DNA of 64,000 nt from Bin87 sp963666415 (GTDB taxonomy: Bacteria > Chloroflexota > Dehalococcoidia > Lucifugimonadales > UBA3495), in assembly GCA_963666415.2 (NCBI GenBank), contig CAXXPD010000002.1, positions 1,363,361 through 1,427,360 of the forward strand. Reading direction: 5' to 3'. Below the pieces are notes generated by a model. It ran no database searches. It saw nothing but the letters and a program-made list of their open reading frames with translations, and was not told the origin of the DNA. Each line of letters opens with the position of its first letter. The first letter of the stretch is position 1. The position numbers were made by a program, and so were the translations under genes. Positions 28,665-36,963 of the stretch are shown in pieces.

Positions 28665-29843
28665 GGAACCGGGCCGGCGCGCGCGCGTGGGCCCAGCGAC
28701 TTGCGTCAGCTGCTGCTTCAACCGGTCTCTAACTTCCGTCGGACCTAGCTCGCTTTGGTGTGGGGACCAGAACTCGCCGACGATCGAATTCCAAAGCCTG
28801 GAGCACGAGCCTGTATTGCGGCAAAAGTACGTATCGCCTGGCAACGCGATTACACTCTGCCAGGTAGTCGGCTGCATGGTACCTGCACCGCATGAGGGAC
28901 AGGGTGACAAATCTAGGTCCGTGCGTTGCAGTGGTGCAGAATCGTCAGCATTTGGTGGAATTGGCGAGCATGCATCTGGTTCGACTTCATACCGGACTTC
29001 TAGTGTGCGGTTGGTGACCGACATGACCGCCTCGGCCGCGATGGTATGGTGGAGTGGCAACATGAGCCATTCCCTGGCGAATTCAGACTGCGTTGCTATC
29101 GTGATTTCGCTCTCCGTTAGGCTGAGAGCTGCTGTTGGAGCCAAGAACGAATCATAGAGGTCTGTCGGTAGGGACAACTTGATTTTCGTCATAGCTTTGC
29201 GCCAGATTTCCTCAGCGTCTGCGTTTTTTGCAGTTATCGGCTTGAACGGCGTTGACTTACCCGATGATTGGGAGTTCTTTCGGCCTTTCTTGCGGTGGCT
29301 TTGTTGGGTCTTTAACCCATCATCGTGCTGAGCTTCAGACGAACTTTGGAGTTGCTTCGGCGGTACTTCATCTGTACTTATGGTTAACTTAAGGTAATCT
29401 TCACATATGGTCGCCGAAGCTGTCGGCTTGGTTTTGGTGGGTTCCTCGTGATTGGCATCATTGGCAGGCGCGTCATTTGGTGGCGCATCTGCAGCTATTG
29501 ACTCCGTACGGGACCGCTGGGCCGTGATGGCTGCTATCATTGGGAGTTGTGTCTCTGTCCGGACAGCCATGTAAGAGAACTTCTTGCCCGTTCGCGTTAC
29601 GCTGATCAGCCCGTCGGCTTTGAGTTCGCTGATGGCCAGCGACAGTGTCTGCGGCGTTACTCCTAGAAAGTCGGCAAGTTCCTTCTGAGCAAACCACACC
29701 GGCTTGCCCGCCTTGCCGGACAGGTCGTCGATTATCTCGTAGACCCGATCAGCCACCGTGTTGGCCGGCGGTTCTGTGTCAGCCGAAAAAGTCTTGCCGT
29801 TTTGCGTTACGGAAACTCTTTTGCCGTTCTGGTGGGTTGTCAT
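28659..29843 (-). CDS. Putative plasmid replication initiator: winged helix + DnaA-N-like + zinc motif
   Basis: The start is placed at ATG 29843 because it forms ATGA with the stop of the upstream ORF; the frame is also open from an ATG at 29855. The product has 394 residues. Residues about 31-94 form a winged helix (WFAQKELADFLGVTPQTLSL, LKADGLISVTRTGKKFSYMA). A low-complexity basic linker follows (KKGRKNSQSSGK). Residues about 208-287 resemble DnaA domain I or its plasmid homologues (IWRKAMTKIKLSLPTDLYDS, ITIATQSEFAREWLMLPL). Four cysteines (C315, C318, C341, C347) form a likely zinc site. In DnaA, domain I contacts DnaB helicase, which fits the loader gene downstream. Initiator function is inferred from domains and from the parA/loader context. 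Confidence 0.65.
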   Translation of the reverse strand: MTTHQNGKRVSVTQNGKTFSADTEPPANTVADRVYEIIDDLSGKAGKPVWFAQKELADFLGVTPQTLSLAISELKADGLISVTRTGKKFSYMAVRTETQLPMIAAITAQRSRTESIAADAPPNDAPANDANHEEPTKTKPTASATICEDYLKLTISTDEVPPKQLQSSSEAQHDDGLKTQQSHRKKGRKNSQSSGKSTPFKPITAKNADAEEIWRKAMTKIKLSLPTDLYDSFLAPTAALSLTESEITIATQSEFAREWLMLPLHHTIAAEAVMSVTNRTLEVRYEVEPDACSPIPPNADDSAPLQRTDLDLSPCPSCGAGTMQPTTWQSVIALPGDTYFCRNTGSCSRLWNSIVGEFWSPHQSELGPTEVRDRLKQQLTQVAGPTRARRPGSR

Positions 29844-30208
29844 GGCTGGCCGCATACTGATGCTGTATTGCCATTCTCCACGACCTCGCTTTCTTCAGCA
29901 TTAAGGTCGGACAGCCGGTGCCGTGGCTGGATGGCTCCGTCCGCCAGTATGATCTTGGCTCGACGGGAGTGGAGCGAAAGGTGGAGTACATGCTGGTTGG
30001 GTTTATCCAGCTCGCCGGCCGATAACGCGACTCCGATTCGACCGTCGTCTATGGCAACCACGCGGGTGTAGACGGCACGCCTCGGGTGTGGGGTGGGGTC
30101 TCTGTGTTCCACAGTGTCCCGGCCGCTGTGGCGTCCTTGCCCGGAAATTGCACCGAATGGGGTGGTCCGGGTATTGTTACGTTCGGTAGGATGTGCTATC
30201 TTTGGCAT
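29840..30208 (-). CDS. Hypothetical 122-aa protein, first gene of the rep unit
   Basis: The frame starts MPKIAHPTERNNTRTTPFGA and ends VENGNTASVCGQP. Its TGA overlaps the rep ATG by four bases, the usual sign of translational coupling. The middle reads YTRVVAIDDGRIGVALSAGE and HVLHLSLHSRRAKIILADGA, consistent with a small beta-rich fold. I recognise no family. The predicted antisense RNA starts at about its start codon and runs away from it, covering its leader. That arrangement suggests the ORF may work like a leader or coupling ORF in rep control; this is inference. Confidence 0.6.
   Translation of the reverse strand: MPKIAHPTERNNTRTTPFGAISGQGRHSGRDTVEHRDPTPHPRRAVYTRVVAIDDGRIGVALSAGELDKPNQHVLHLSLHSRRAKIILADGAIQPRHRLSDLNAEESEVVENGNTASVCGQP
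30174..30202 (+). promoter_or_regulatory. Sigma-70-like promoter for the antisense RNA
   Basis: ttgtta (30174-30179) and tatctt (30197-30202) are separated by exactly 17 bp. Transcription would begin at about 30209, directly over the start codon of the opposing ORF. Confidence 0.55.
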
Positions 30209-30322
30209 AAGAATACCCTATCGGCGCTCATCACGAGCGACCGTGTAATCTCTTCTTTGCTTTGGTGGGGTGGGTATTTGTTAGGCCAATCCTCCGTTGA
30301 AAAGTTGATTGGCCTTTTTTAT
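30209..30322 (+). ncRNA. Candidate antisense (counter-transcribed) RNA, about 115 nt
   Basis: A promoter-like pair lies just upstream, and a rho-independent terminator ends the region: aggccaatc and gattggcct stems followed by ttttta, at 30283-30320. Inside, aatacccta pairs with ggtgggtatt to close a long stem, and cgctc-atcac-gagcg forms an inner hairpin. The RNA would be complementary to the leader of the minus-strand unit that encodes the 122-aa protein and the initiator. Many plasmids limit copy number with such an RNA. No protein of credible quality is encoded in it. Confidence 0.5.
30283..30320 (+). terminator. Rho-independent terminator, plus strand
   Basis: A 9-bp stem aggccaatc/gattggcct with a roughly 16-nt loop is followed directly by a T-rich tract. 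The T-tract orientation places it on the plus strand, opposite to all annotated genes around it. Confidence 0.75.
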
Positions 30323-30332
30323 TATCTAAGTT

Positions 30333-30542
30333 TCATAGCCGTTCATAGCGCCGGTCCATCGCGGACGGTAGGTTCAAAGGGTAAGCGAGTTCGTCTTTGC
30401 GTAGGTAGTCGGCTACCGCGAGCTTCAGTATCTCGGATGGCTTCAAACCGTCACGTTTTACAATTCGATCGAGGCGTTTCCACGTTTCGTTATCTAGATT
30501 CGCGGTAGCGCGTCGCCTGCGTTTTTCCGTGCTCGTCGTCAT
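30333..30542 (-). CDS. Small ribbon-helix-helix (CopG/Arc-like) DNA-binding protein
   Basis: From ATG 30542 the product is MTTSTEKRRRRATANLDNET then WKRLDRIVKRDGLKPSEILK and LAVADYLRKDEL, 69 residues. The basic arm, a short beta strand (RATANL), and two helices with an LKPSEILKLAV turn match the CopG/MetJ/Arc fold. Starting at ATG 30623 would add an unconserved-looking leader. It lies between the partition pair and the rep unit, where plasmid copy-control repressors of this type are often found. Repression of rep is a reasonable but untested role. Confidence 0.7.
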   Translation of the reverse strand: MTTSTEKRRRRATANLDNETWKRLDRIVKRDGLKPSEILKLAVADYLRKDELAYPLNLPSAMDRRYERL

Positions 30543-30740
30543 GTTAGGCTCCAAGTCGCCGTCAGTCTCGTGGCCGTTATGCGATTGGTTACAGAGTGCG
30601 CCAAATTGTGGCAAACGGGGCATTTCGCGACTGAATTGAGACTAACGGCTATTTAGGTCGGTTGTCAAGCATTGGTCGCTGGATTTCGGGCTATCGTTCG
30701 CCAGTTGGGCAAAATGTTGTGCATTGGGGCAGTGGACAGT

Positions 30741-31106
30741 CTATTGCCCCGGCTGTCGGAAACCCCTTTTGTTCAGCCAGTCCCTGAGTGCTTCTTCAGT
30801 AATTTCCGACAAGGTCATGTCTGCCTCAATGGTGGCGTACTGGATGCTGCGGCGTAGTGCAACCGTGATATGGGAAGTGAGTCGCTTTTTCCCCTTTACG
30901 TCGTCTGTGCGAGATATGACGCCTTTCGGGGAACGCCGGTGGTGCATCTCGAATCCCCGTTGCAGCAAGTATTCCCGCATGGTCTCGTCGTCAAGTTCGT
31001 CCAAGGATATTAGGTTGGGGTCGAGTTGCGGAGCGCCCAACTCGGGGAAATCTAGCTCGGTTGTAGTGGAAAGCGACTGGAGGTCGGCGGTGCGCCGGTC
31101 AGGCAT
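30741..31106 (-). CDS. ParB/ParG-like partition partner with ribbon-helix-helix C-terminus
   Basis: ATG 31106 overlaps the parA stop by 8 nt and is preceded by GAGGAG inside parA, so I prefer it to upstream in-frame starts. The 121-residue product begins MPDRRTADLQSLSTTTELDF, has an acidic middle (ISLDELDDETMREYLLQRGF), and ends in KRLTSHITVALRRSIQYATI and MTLSEITEEALRDWLNKRGF, a ribbon-helix-helix domain. Small RHH proteins coded just after ParA serve as centromere-binding partners in type Ib partition systems. The tight overlap supports that role. Confidence 0.75.
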   Translation of the reverse strand: MPDRRTADLQSLSTTTELDFPELGAPQLDPNLISLDELDDETMREYLLQRGFEMHHRRSPKGVISRTDDVKGKKRLTSHITVALRRSIQYATIEADMTLSEITEEALRDWLNKRGFRQPGQ

Positions 31107-31785
31107 AGAGAATCTCCTCGTTAGGATCAGGCTGTTGGTTTTCGATGAGACTGATCTGTTTGGACAGCCAATCCCATAACACCTGCATCTCGGCGGCGGC
31201 CGGGCTATTGGGGGCGAACTCGCAGACTCCCAAGCCGACCAGGATAGCGTCCCAGTGGGTAACACGACGGATCAAACTTGCGGGCGCTATCGGGATGCCC
31301 ATTCCAGTTAGGGTGACTAGCAACTGCTGGCGGCGGGTCTTGATGGACGGCAGGTTATTGGGTACAAGGGCCATGTTCCAGCCATTTTGTACGCCACGAT
31401 GTACCAGATTCGCCGTGATCATGATTTCGTAGGGCGCGGCCGTTATGGGTATCAGGATCAGGTCAAGGATGCCTAGGGCGTGGTCCATGGTGAATGAATC
31501 GGCACCGGGCATATCGCAGACTAGGAGTTCTTGGTCGCCAGTCAGTGCCATCTTCTGGAGGGCCGCAATGCCGTCTCCGGACAATGAGCCTTTCACGGCG
31601 TTGAGCTTGGGAGCGTTGGGGCTGTGGGTGGCGCGGAGTTGGCATTGACGCAAGGATGTGGGCTGAGGGTCGAAGTCGCACAAAACCGTTTTGATGCCGG
31701 CAGCCGTTGCCCTCTCGGCGGTATTGAACGCGAGGAGGGTCTTGCCGGTGCCGCCTTTCCAGGATACGAAGCCGATAGTTGCCAT
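31099..31785 (-). CDS. parA: ParA-family partition ATPase
   Basis: This 228-residue protein starts MATIGFVSWKGGTGKTLLAF with the deviant Walker A KGGTGKT (about 10-16), followed by VLCDFDPQPTSLRQC and LLVCDMPGADSF, the ParA/MinD switch motifs. There is no N-terminal HTH, so it is the short type usually paired with an RHH partner. AAAGGAG lies 6 nt before ATG 31785. It drives segregation of plasmids or chromosomes by ATP-dependent nucleoid binding. It heads the leftward replicon genes and is translationally coupled to the RHH partner. Confidence 0.9.
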   Translation of the reverse strand: MATIGFVSWKGGTGKTLLAFNTAERATAAGIKTVLCDFDPQPTSLRQCQLRATHSPNAPKLNAVKGSLSGDGIAALQKMALTGDQELLVCDMPGADSFTMDHALGILDLILIPITAAPYEIMITANLVHRGVQNGWNMALVPNNLPSIKTRRQQLLVTLTGMGIPIAPASLIRRVTHWDAILVGLGVCEFAPNSPAAAEMQVLWDWLSKQISLIENQQPDPNEEILYA

Positions 31786-31849
31786 ACGCTACTCCTTTCT
31801 GTAAGGCGGGTGTTTTAGCTACGTGACTACGGCAATTGACGAAACCGCA

Positions 31850-31880
31850 AATTTAGCGGGTGGCATATTCACCGTGTCAA
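31850..31880 (-). promoter_or_regulatory. Likely parA promoter
   Basis: On the minus strand ttgaca (31880-31875) is a consensus -35. ctaaat (31856-31851, 18-bp spacing) or taaatt (31855-31850, 19-bp spacing) could be the -10. It lies about 65 nt upstream of parA. Confidence 0.5.
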
Positions 31881-32188
31881 AGGTTAACAGAGTGGCGATG
31901 CTGAATGCCTAGCGTCGGAACCACAAGATTGCGGAGTTTTCAACCACAAGGGCGAAAGAACCATGGCCTTCCGGTTTTCTAAAAAAGCGGCCAATGTAGC
32001 GTTGTGGACACTTCGGAAGCCGGACGGGTCCACTGCGTCGTGCCGGCCGATTACAGCGTGGGGAGCGAGCTGGAGCGGTTGGTCGCAATCCCCCAATTTC
32101 GGGACACCAAAACACGACGTTTGCCGCTCCGCCTCCTCAACCAGGCCAGGGTGCGGACAGAGTCTCCGGCCTTCAGTGCGCCGGAGTT

Positions 32189-32864
32189 CAGAGATTGAGC
32201 CGGAGGATGGCATCGGCGACGTCGGGTCGCATCCGGTAGGTGTCGGACTGGTTGTCGAAGGACATGGGGTGGGGCAGGCTGGGGTTGTGATGGAGGCGGA
32301 TGCGTCGTACGGCGTGGCCCTGTTAAGGACAGTCGGCCGGAGAGTGCGCGGGCGGCGATGATTTCCACGGCGTCGAGCAGGGAGTCGTGCGCGATGGTGT
32401 GCCTGTTGGTATGGGCCACCAGGCGGTAGATGTCGCGGACGTCATCGGTGAGGAACCGCCAGAAAGCAGTCACGTGGTTGTCGGCCCAGTGTCCCGCGGG
32501 GACTGTCGCCGGAGCGGCCTGGACTGCGGTGATTGGCTGCGGGTCTGTGGCTGGTGCAGCGGCCACCCTGTCGGCGCGGGCTGGCCTTTCCGCCGACGCC
32601 TTGCCCAAGGCGAGCAGCGGAGGACGGAGATGACATCATCCGGGGTGTCCCCGGTTACGATCAGGTCGATTTTTACGATGACGCTCCCCGCAGGATGCCT
32701 GCGTTGATGAGTTGATGAGTGGTGGAACGGGCGACGAAACCAGGGAGCGTCCGTTCCCTGCGGGGGCGGAGTATCCAGGCTGGAGTGAGGGCCTGAGGCC
32801 CGGTCCAGATTGCGGGTAGCATCGTAATGAGGCTGGTGGGGAGGGTCAAGCCGAGCTGGAGCAC
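32189..32864 (-). pseudogene. Decayed hypothetical gene upstream of parA
   Basis: Pieces in different minus-strand frames read consistently left to right: PGFVARSTTHQLINAGILRG, VIVKIDLIVTGDTPDDVISV, HWADNHVTAFWRFLTDDVRD with IYRLVAHTNRHTIAHDSLLD, and GHAVRRIRLHHNPSLPHPMS with DTYRMRPDVADAILRLNL. Frame changes fall near 32690 and 32335. I do not recognise the family. The last piece is homologous to a fragment at the other end of the replicon, near 26520. Confidence 0.4.
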
Positions 32865-33065
32865 GAAGGGCTTGGCTACGGGATGGCGCGGCGGCGTTCC
32901 CGCCTGGATCCCCTATTACCATGCCTGCCTAATCACGTTGAAAATTGACACCACCAGCGCCGGATAATGGCGTCGTCATAAAGGTACGATAAGGGCTATT
33001 TATCAGATATTTATGGACAGCCGGTACAAGCCAAGCCGGCGACGGGTCCTACGGAGGCGTACGTC

Positions 33066-33922
33066 ATGATCACAGTGGTGAGTTGGAACATTGCCATGCG
33101 GCCCCAGGCAGTCGAGGAGCTGCTGGCCAGGGACGCCGACGTGGCCCTTCTCCAAGAGGTGGGCCCGGGCGCCCTGGAGGCCCTCAAAGAAGCCGGCGGT
33201 AATGTCGCGGTCAGTCCTCAGGACCCCTGGGAGCCCTGGCCCCGGGAACATTACGACCGCTGGCCCATGGTGGTAAAGCTGTCCGACCGGGTCAAAGTCG
33301 AATGGTTCAGGCAGGTCCTGCCCACCACCCCCGAGGAGGGTGACGACGAGATCGCCGTGAGCAACGTCGGGATTATCGCCGCCGCCAGGGTGATCCCGCT
33401 GGTCAGCGGGAAGCCGTTCATTGCGGTGTCCATGTACGCCCGCTGGTTCAGACCCCATCTTCTTACCGGTAAGACCAATAACATCCACTCCGATAGGTCC
33501 GCCCACCTCATCATGTCGGACCTGGCCGCTTTCATCTGGGACACCGACCTCGGCGATCACCGGATCCTGGCGGCCGGCGACCTCAACAACATCTACGGGG
33601 CCACAGAAGACAACCGACTGGTTTGGTACGAACGGGATCGGGGCGTGTTCGACCGCATGGAGGCGCTGGGCCTGGAATTCATGGGACCGCAGCATCCCGC
33701 CGGCCGACTGGCGGATCCGCCTCCGCAGGGCTTGCGCGGGGATACCAAGAACGTTCCGACCTATCACACGAGGGGCGGATCTCCGGCCACGGCCGAGAAC
33801 CAGTTGGACTACGTGTTCGCTCCCGGGGGTTCCACCGTGGGGTGCGGGCTCAGGCTCTCAACGGTGTGGAAGGGTGGGGGTCCAGCGACCACTGCCGTTT
33901 GATGATAGAGGTTGACGGATGA
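33066..33922 (+). pseudogene. Endonuclease/exonuclease/phosphatase-family protein with a 3' frameshift
   Basis: The product starts MITVVSWNIAMRPQAVEELL with the catalytic Asn, then VALLQEVGPG with the metal-binding Glu, HRILAAGDLNNIYGATEDNR with the catalytic Asp/Asn, and ENQLDYVFA. The EEP family ends in a SDH motif. Here it is only in the next frame (ALNGVEGWGSSDHCRLMIEV), reached by losing one base near gctcccggggg (about 33826). In the starting frame translation ends at 33902 without it. Either the gene is newly broken or the homopolymer is misread. The family includes DNA-repair nucleases and phosphodiesterases; the substrate is not predictable. Confidence 0.7.
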
Positions 33923-34329
33923 CCATCACTCCTTTTCCCGCCTCCGACGTTCATATGCCTGTACTCTCCGACTGGGAGGTGGCCTAAACCTGGCGGCCGC
34001 CCGCGGCGACGCGCCGGGCCTACCGCTCTCAGTGATGACTCTTCTCAGCCCGGGCAAACAATGCTTGTGGCGATGAGAGGCTGTTTAGAGGGTTGGGAGC
34101 CACCCAGATCTCCCATCGCATCGCCGCCGGATCTGCCCGCGCCGGACTGCGGGACTAATACTCCGGCCACAGCGGCCGTGTGCGCATGGCTACTAACTGA
34201 GCTCTCACCGCTTACGTCAGGCGCCAAGGCCGATGGCGTCCCCTGCCGTGATGGCTCGTTACACTAGGGTCGTCGAGGCTGGCCCTGCTGGGCAATGGTT
34301 ACGATCTCTTCAACGGTTTGGAGGAAATT
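33923..34329. other. Intergenic region
   Basis: I see no gene between the EEP gene and the DUF91-like nuclease. Short frames in this stretch have no family match. Confidence 0.35.
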
Positions 34330-35388
34330 ATGCCTCAGAAGATTCGTTTATGGGAAGCAAGCTTCCACAACACGCCTGTCGAAATACTCAGCGGTCAAAT
34401 CCCTTTTGAGGACAGGCTCGAGGATTGGCTAGCGAGCGACATTTCCATGCTCGACCAAAGTCTGCTGGTGATTGGCCGCCAGGTACAGACCGACTTCCGG
34501 GGCAGAATCGACCTGCTTTGCATATCCAGTACGGGCGACATCGTGATCATCGAACTCAAGAGGGGACAAACTCCTCGCGAAGTAACCGCGCAAGCGCTCG
34601 ATTACGCAGCCTGGGTTCAGACTCTGTCGTTCAGCCGCATCAAATCGATAGCTGACGAACATTTGGCCAAAGGAACCAATCCATTGGAGTTGGACACGGC
34701 GTTTCGAGAAACATTCGGCGCACCACTGCCTGAAGAGCTGAACACCACCAACCATCGCATCCTGATCGTTGCTGAATCTATGGATGTCAGTACGGAGCGG
34801 ATAGTTTCCTATTTGTCAGATAGGAATGTTCCCATCAACGTGGCCACTATCCAGTACTTCAAATCCGACGATGGCAGGGAGCTCCTAGCACAGGTTTTCC
34901 TGGTAGAGCCCGAGGTTGCCGCCGCCAGAGAGCAGATCGTCTCCAAAGGCAGTCGGCCCCCATATGTAACAGCGGCGGAGATGGCGGCTGTCGCTGAAGA
35001 AAAGGGGGTGGGCACTCTTTATCGAGCGTTGAGCGAAGGGTCATCGCCCATGATGCGAGCTTCATCCTTCGGCAGGGACAGGCGCGGTTTCCAAGTCGTG
35101 GGAGGAGGGCGAACCTTAGCGGTGCTGATAGTCCGATTGGGCGAGAGCAGCCAACAAGACGGGATGATGTTTCAGCTAAATGGTATCCGGCTGATGAACC
35201 ATTTCGGTCTGGACGCCGACCAGTTGGCGAAAAGCATGCCCGAAGGAGTGGATAGCTTGGATCTGACCGATTGGGTGGGATCAACCGCAGAAGAGGAGGC
35301 CAACTGGATCGGATACCGGGGTTACTTCCGTACCGTGGAGGAGGTGGATAGTTTCTTGACCCGTCTCAAAGAAGGGAGTACCGCATGA
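34330..35388 (+). CDS. NucS/DUF91-like PD-(D/E)XK nuclease
   Basis: I use ATG 34330 (MPQKIRLWEASFHNTPVEIL) with GGAGG 6 nt upstream; TTG 34318 would place that site inside the gene. Residues about 60-100 read TDFRGRIDLLCISSTGDIVI then IELKRGQTPREVTAQALDYA, the D...ExK...Q arrangement of the NucS/EndoMS C-terminal nuclease domain and of DUF91 restriction-like proteins. The middle has TNHRILIVAESMDVSTERIV. The 352-residue length and lack of the N-terminal NucS beta domain argue against true mismatch endonuclease. Neighbouring McrBC genes suggest a defence role, which is inference. Confidence 0.7.
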   Translation: MPQKIRLWEASFHNTPVEILSGQIPFEDRLEDWLASDISMLDQSLLVIGRQVQTDFRGRIDLLCISSTGDIVIIELKRGQTPREVTAQALDYAAWVQTLSFSRIKSIADEHLAKGTNPLELDTAFRETFGAPLPEELNTTNHRILIVAESMDVSTERIVSYLSDRNVPINVATIQYFKSDDGRELLAQVFLVEPEVAAAREQIVSKGSRPPYVTAAEMAAVAEEKGVGTLYRALSEGSSPMMRASSFGRDRRGFQVVGGGRTLAVLIVRLGESSQQDGMMFQLNGIRLMNHFGLDADQLAKSMPEGVDSLDLTDWVGSTAEEEANWIGYRGYFRTVEEVDSFLTRLKEGSTA

Positions 35389-35401
35389 AGGTCGACAGCG
35401 G

Positions 35402-36886
35402 TCATGGCAGCATATGAACGTCCCGGTACTCCGGTTTGCGCACCTGCGGCAAACCGTATCCAAATCTTGACAGTCTGACCAAGCGGTGCATCAGGGTCCT
35501 GTCATCATCAAACCATGACTCGGAATTCAGGAACCGTTCCAGATGGGGGCGCTCCATCCAAAAACATTTCAAGTGGGCGTCATCGATCATTATCGAATCC
35601 CAATCGCAGCCAGGCTCGCAAGCTATTCTTAGTTCGTTGGACCATTCGAGAAGCCCGGCATCGTTTCCGCCGACAGCGAGACCGTTAACGCCGGCAAGCG
35701 ATGGAGCCGCACTCTCCACGTCCGCCAGACTCCATGGGCCGGCATTACTGCCCGGCCGCGCTGCTGCAATCATGAGTTCGGTTTCGGAAGCCCAGAACAT
35801 ATATGGGCGCACGTGGAGTATGGACATCAACCGCAATGCCTCGTGGACAATGTCGTCGACCGCTGCGTCAACGGAGTCGTTTACCGATATGTCGCTATCT
35901 GTGACGGTACTGTTGGTTCCAAAGGTCAGGTTGATCAACTCATAGTGGGAACGGCCCAATATCGCCTCAATCTGAGGAATGGCATTTTCTCTTCCCAACG
36001 CCCAAGCAGCCAGTTCGATTTGAGCTTTGGAGCCTACAGCCGGATCCGGCGAATGGTAACGTTGGCGAAGGTCGTGTTTGCCCGGCAGATCCACCGTGTC
36101 GATGGATCGTGTCCTATTGGTCTCAAACGTCAGGATCATATGGTCTCTCATGCGCCAGCTCCGCGCCAAACGAAACCAAGGGGAGTTTTTGTCCGAATGG
36201 TCGGCAAAAAATCGGGCTCTGCGATGGGGGTCCCCAGACCGGTCGTTCGACGCTCTCCTGTCGTACTCCTCGACAAACGAATAACGGCGTTCACCGGCCC
36301 TCCTGTCGATGTAACCAGTACGCCAGTAGATTGCGTCCCAATACCGAAAGTCGGCGAAGTCCAAGCTGTGGAAGAAAGTGGAGATGCCGTTCGAGTCCCA
36401 TGACTGCCCTGGCACATCGGTCTCCCGAGGCAGGCCCAGGTCGTCCCATAGGCATTGAGCGCCGGGAAATGAGGGGAGTCCGGCGCCACGGTCGTGTATC
36501 AGCGGTCCTTCCGCGGTATGCTCAACCCGTATGTCAGGACCCATCTTTGCAAAGCCGTCATTCACAATGGAAATCGCAATGGCTTCGATCTGTAGCCACT
36601 CATCAGCAGGGCTCCTGCCGTGTGCGATGTGGGATTGCGCAACCGTGGACAGCACGAGACCGATGAACTCGTCGACTAGATCCGCGAATTCGCGCTTGCT
36701 GCGTCCGGTGACCACTGCGTCTTCACACGCGGCCGGGATGTCGGCGATCACGGATGCGCACCGAGACACCACCTTTGCGGTGCTGGAGTCGGGTTGAGAC
36801 CACCCAGCGATAACCCTTTCGAACACCGCGTCCTGTATGTAGTCCCGTGACGACAGCCCAGACTGGAAGAACGGATTGCTTGTCAC
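35402..36886 (-). CDS. Unknown 494-aa protein downstream of mcrBC
   Basis: The protein starts MTSNPFFQSGLSSRDYIQDA and ends RKPEYRDVHMLP. It is mostly alpha/beta and acidic; I see no signal peptide, membrane segment or known motif. It contains FADLVDEFIGLVLSTVAQSH, HDRGAGLPSFPGAQCLWDDL and FWASETELMIAAARP. It lies 77 bp after the mcrC stop on the same strand, so it may share its transcript. It ends 13 bp from the convergent nuclease gene. The intact frame in a region with many broken genes suggests selection. Confidence 0.75.
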   Translation of the reverse strand: MTSNPFFQSGLSSRDYIQDAVFERVIAGWSQPDSSTAKVVSRCASVIADIPAACEDAVVTGRSKREFADLVDEFIGLVLSTVAQSHIAHGRSPADEWLQIEAIAISIVNDGFAKMGPDIRVEHTAEGPLIHDRGAGLPSFPGAQCLWDDLGLPRETDVPGQSWDSNGISTFFHSLDFADFRYWDAIYWRTGYIDRRAGERRYSFVEEYDRRASNDRSGDPHRRARFFADHSDKNSPWFRLARSWRMRDHMILTFETNRTRSIDTVDLPGKHDLRQRYHSPDPAVGSKAQIELAAWALGRENAIPQIEAILGRSHYELINLTFGTNSTVTDSDISVNDSVDAAVDDIVHEALRLMSILHVRPYMFWASETELMIAAARPGSNAGPWSLADVESAAPSLAGVNGLAVGGNDAGLLEWSNELRIACEPGCDWDSIMIDDAHLKCFWMERPHLERFLNSESWFDDDRTLMHRLVRLSRFGYGLPQVRKPEYRDVHMLP

Positions 36887-36963
36887 CCGAGAACCCTCCT
36901 ATAGCCTTTGAGAAAGCCGGCGGCGAACCCGCCGCCCATGTTCTGAGCGTCTAATGCGCGTCG

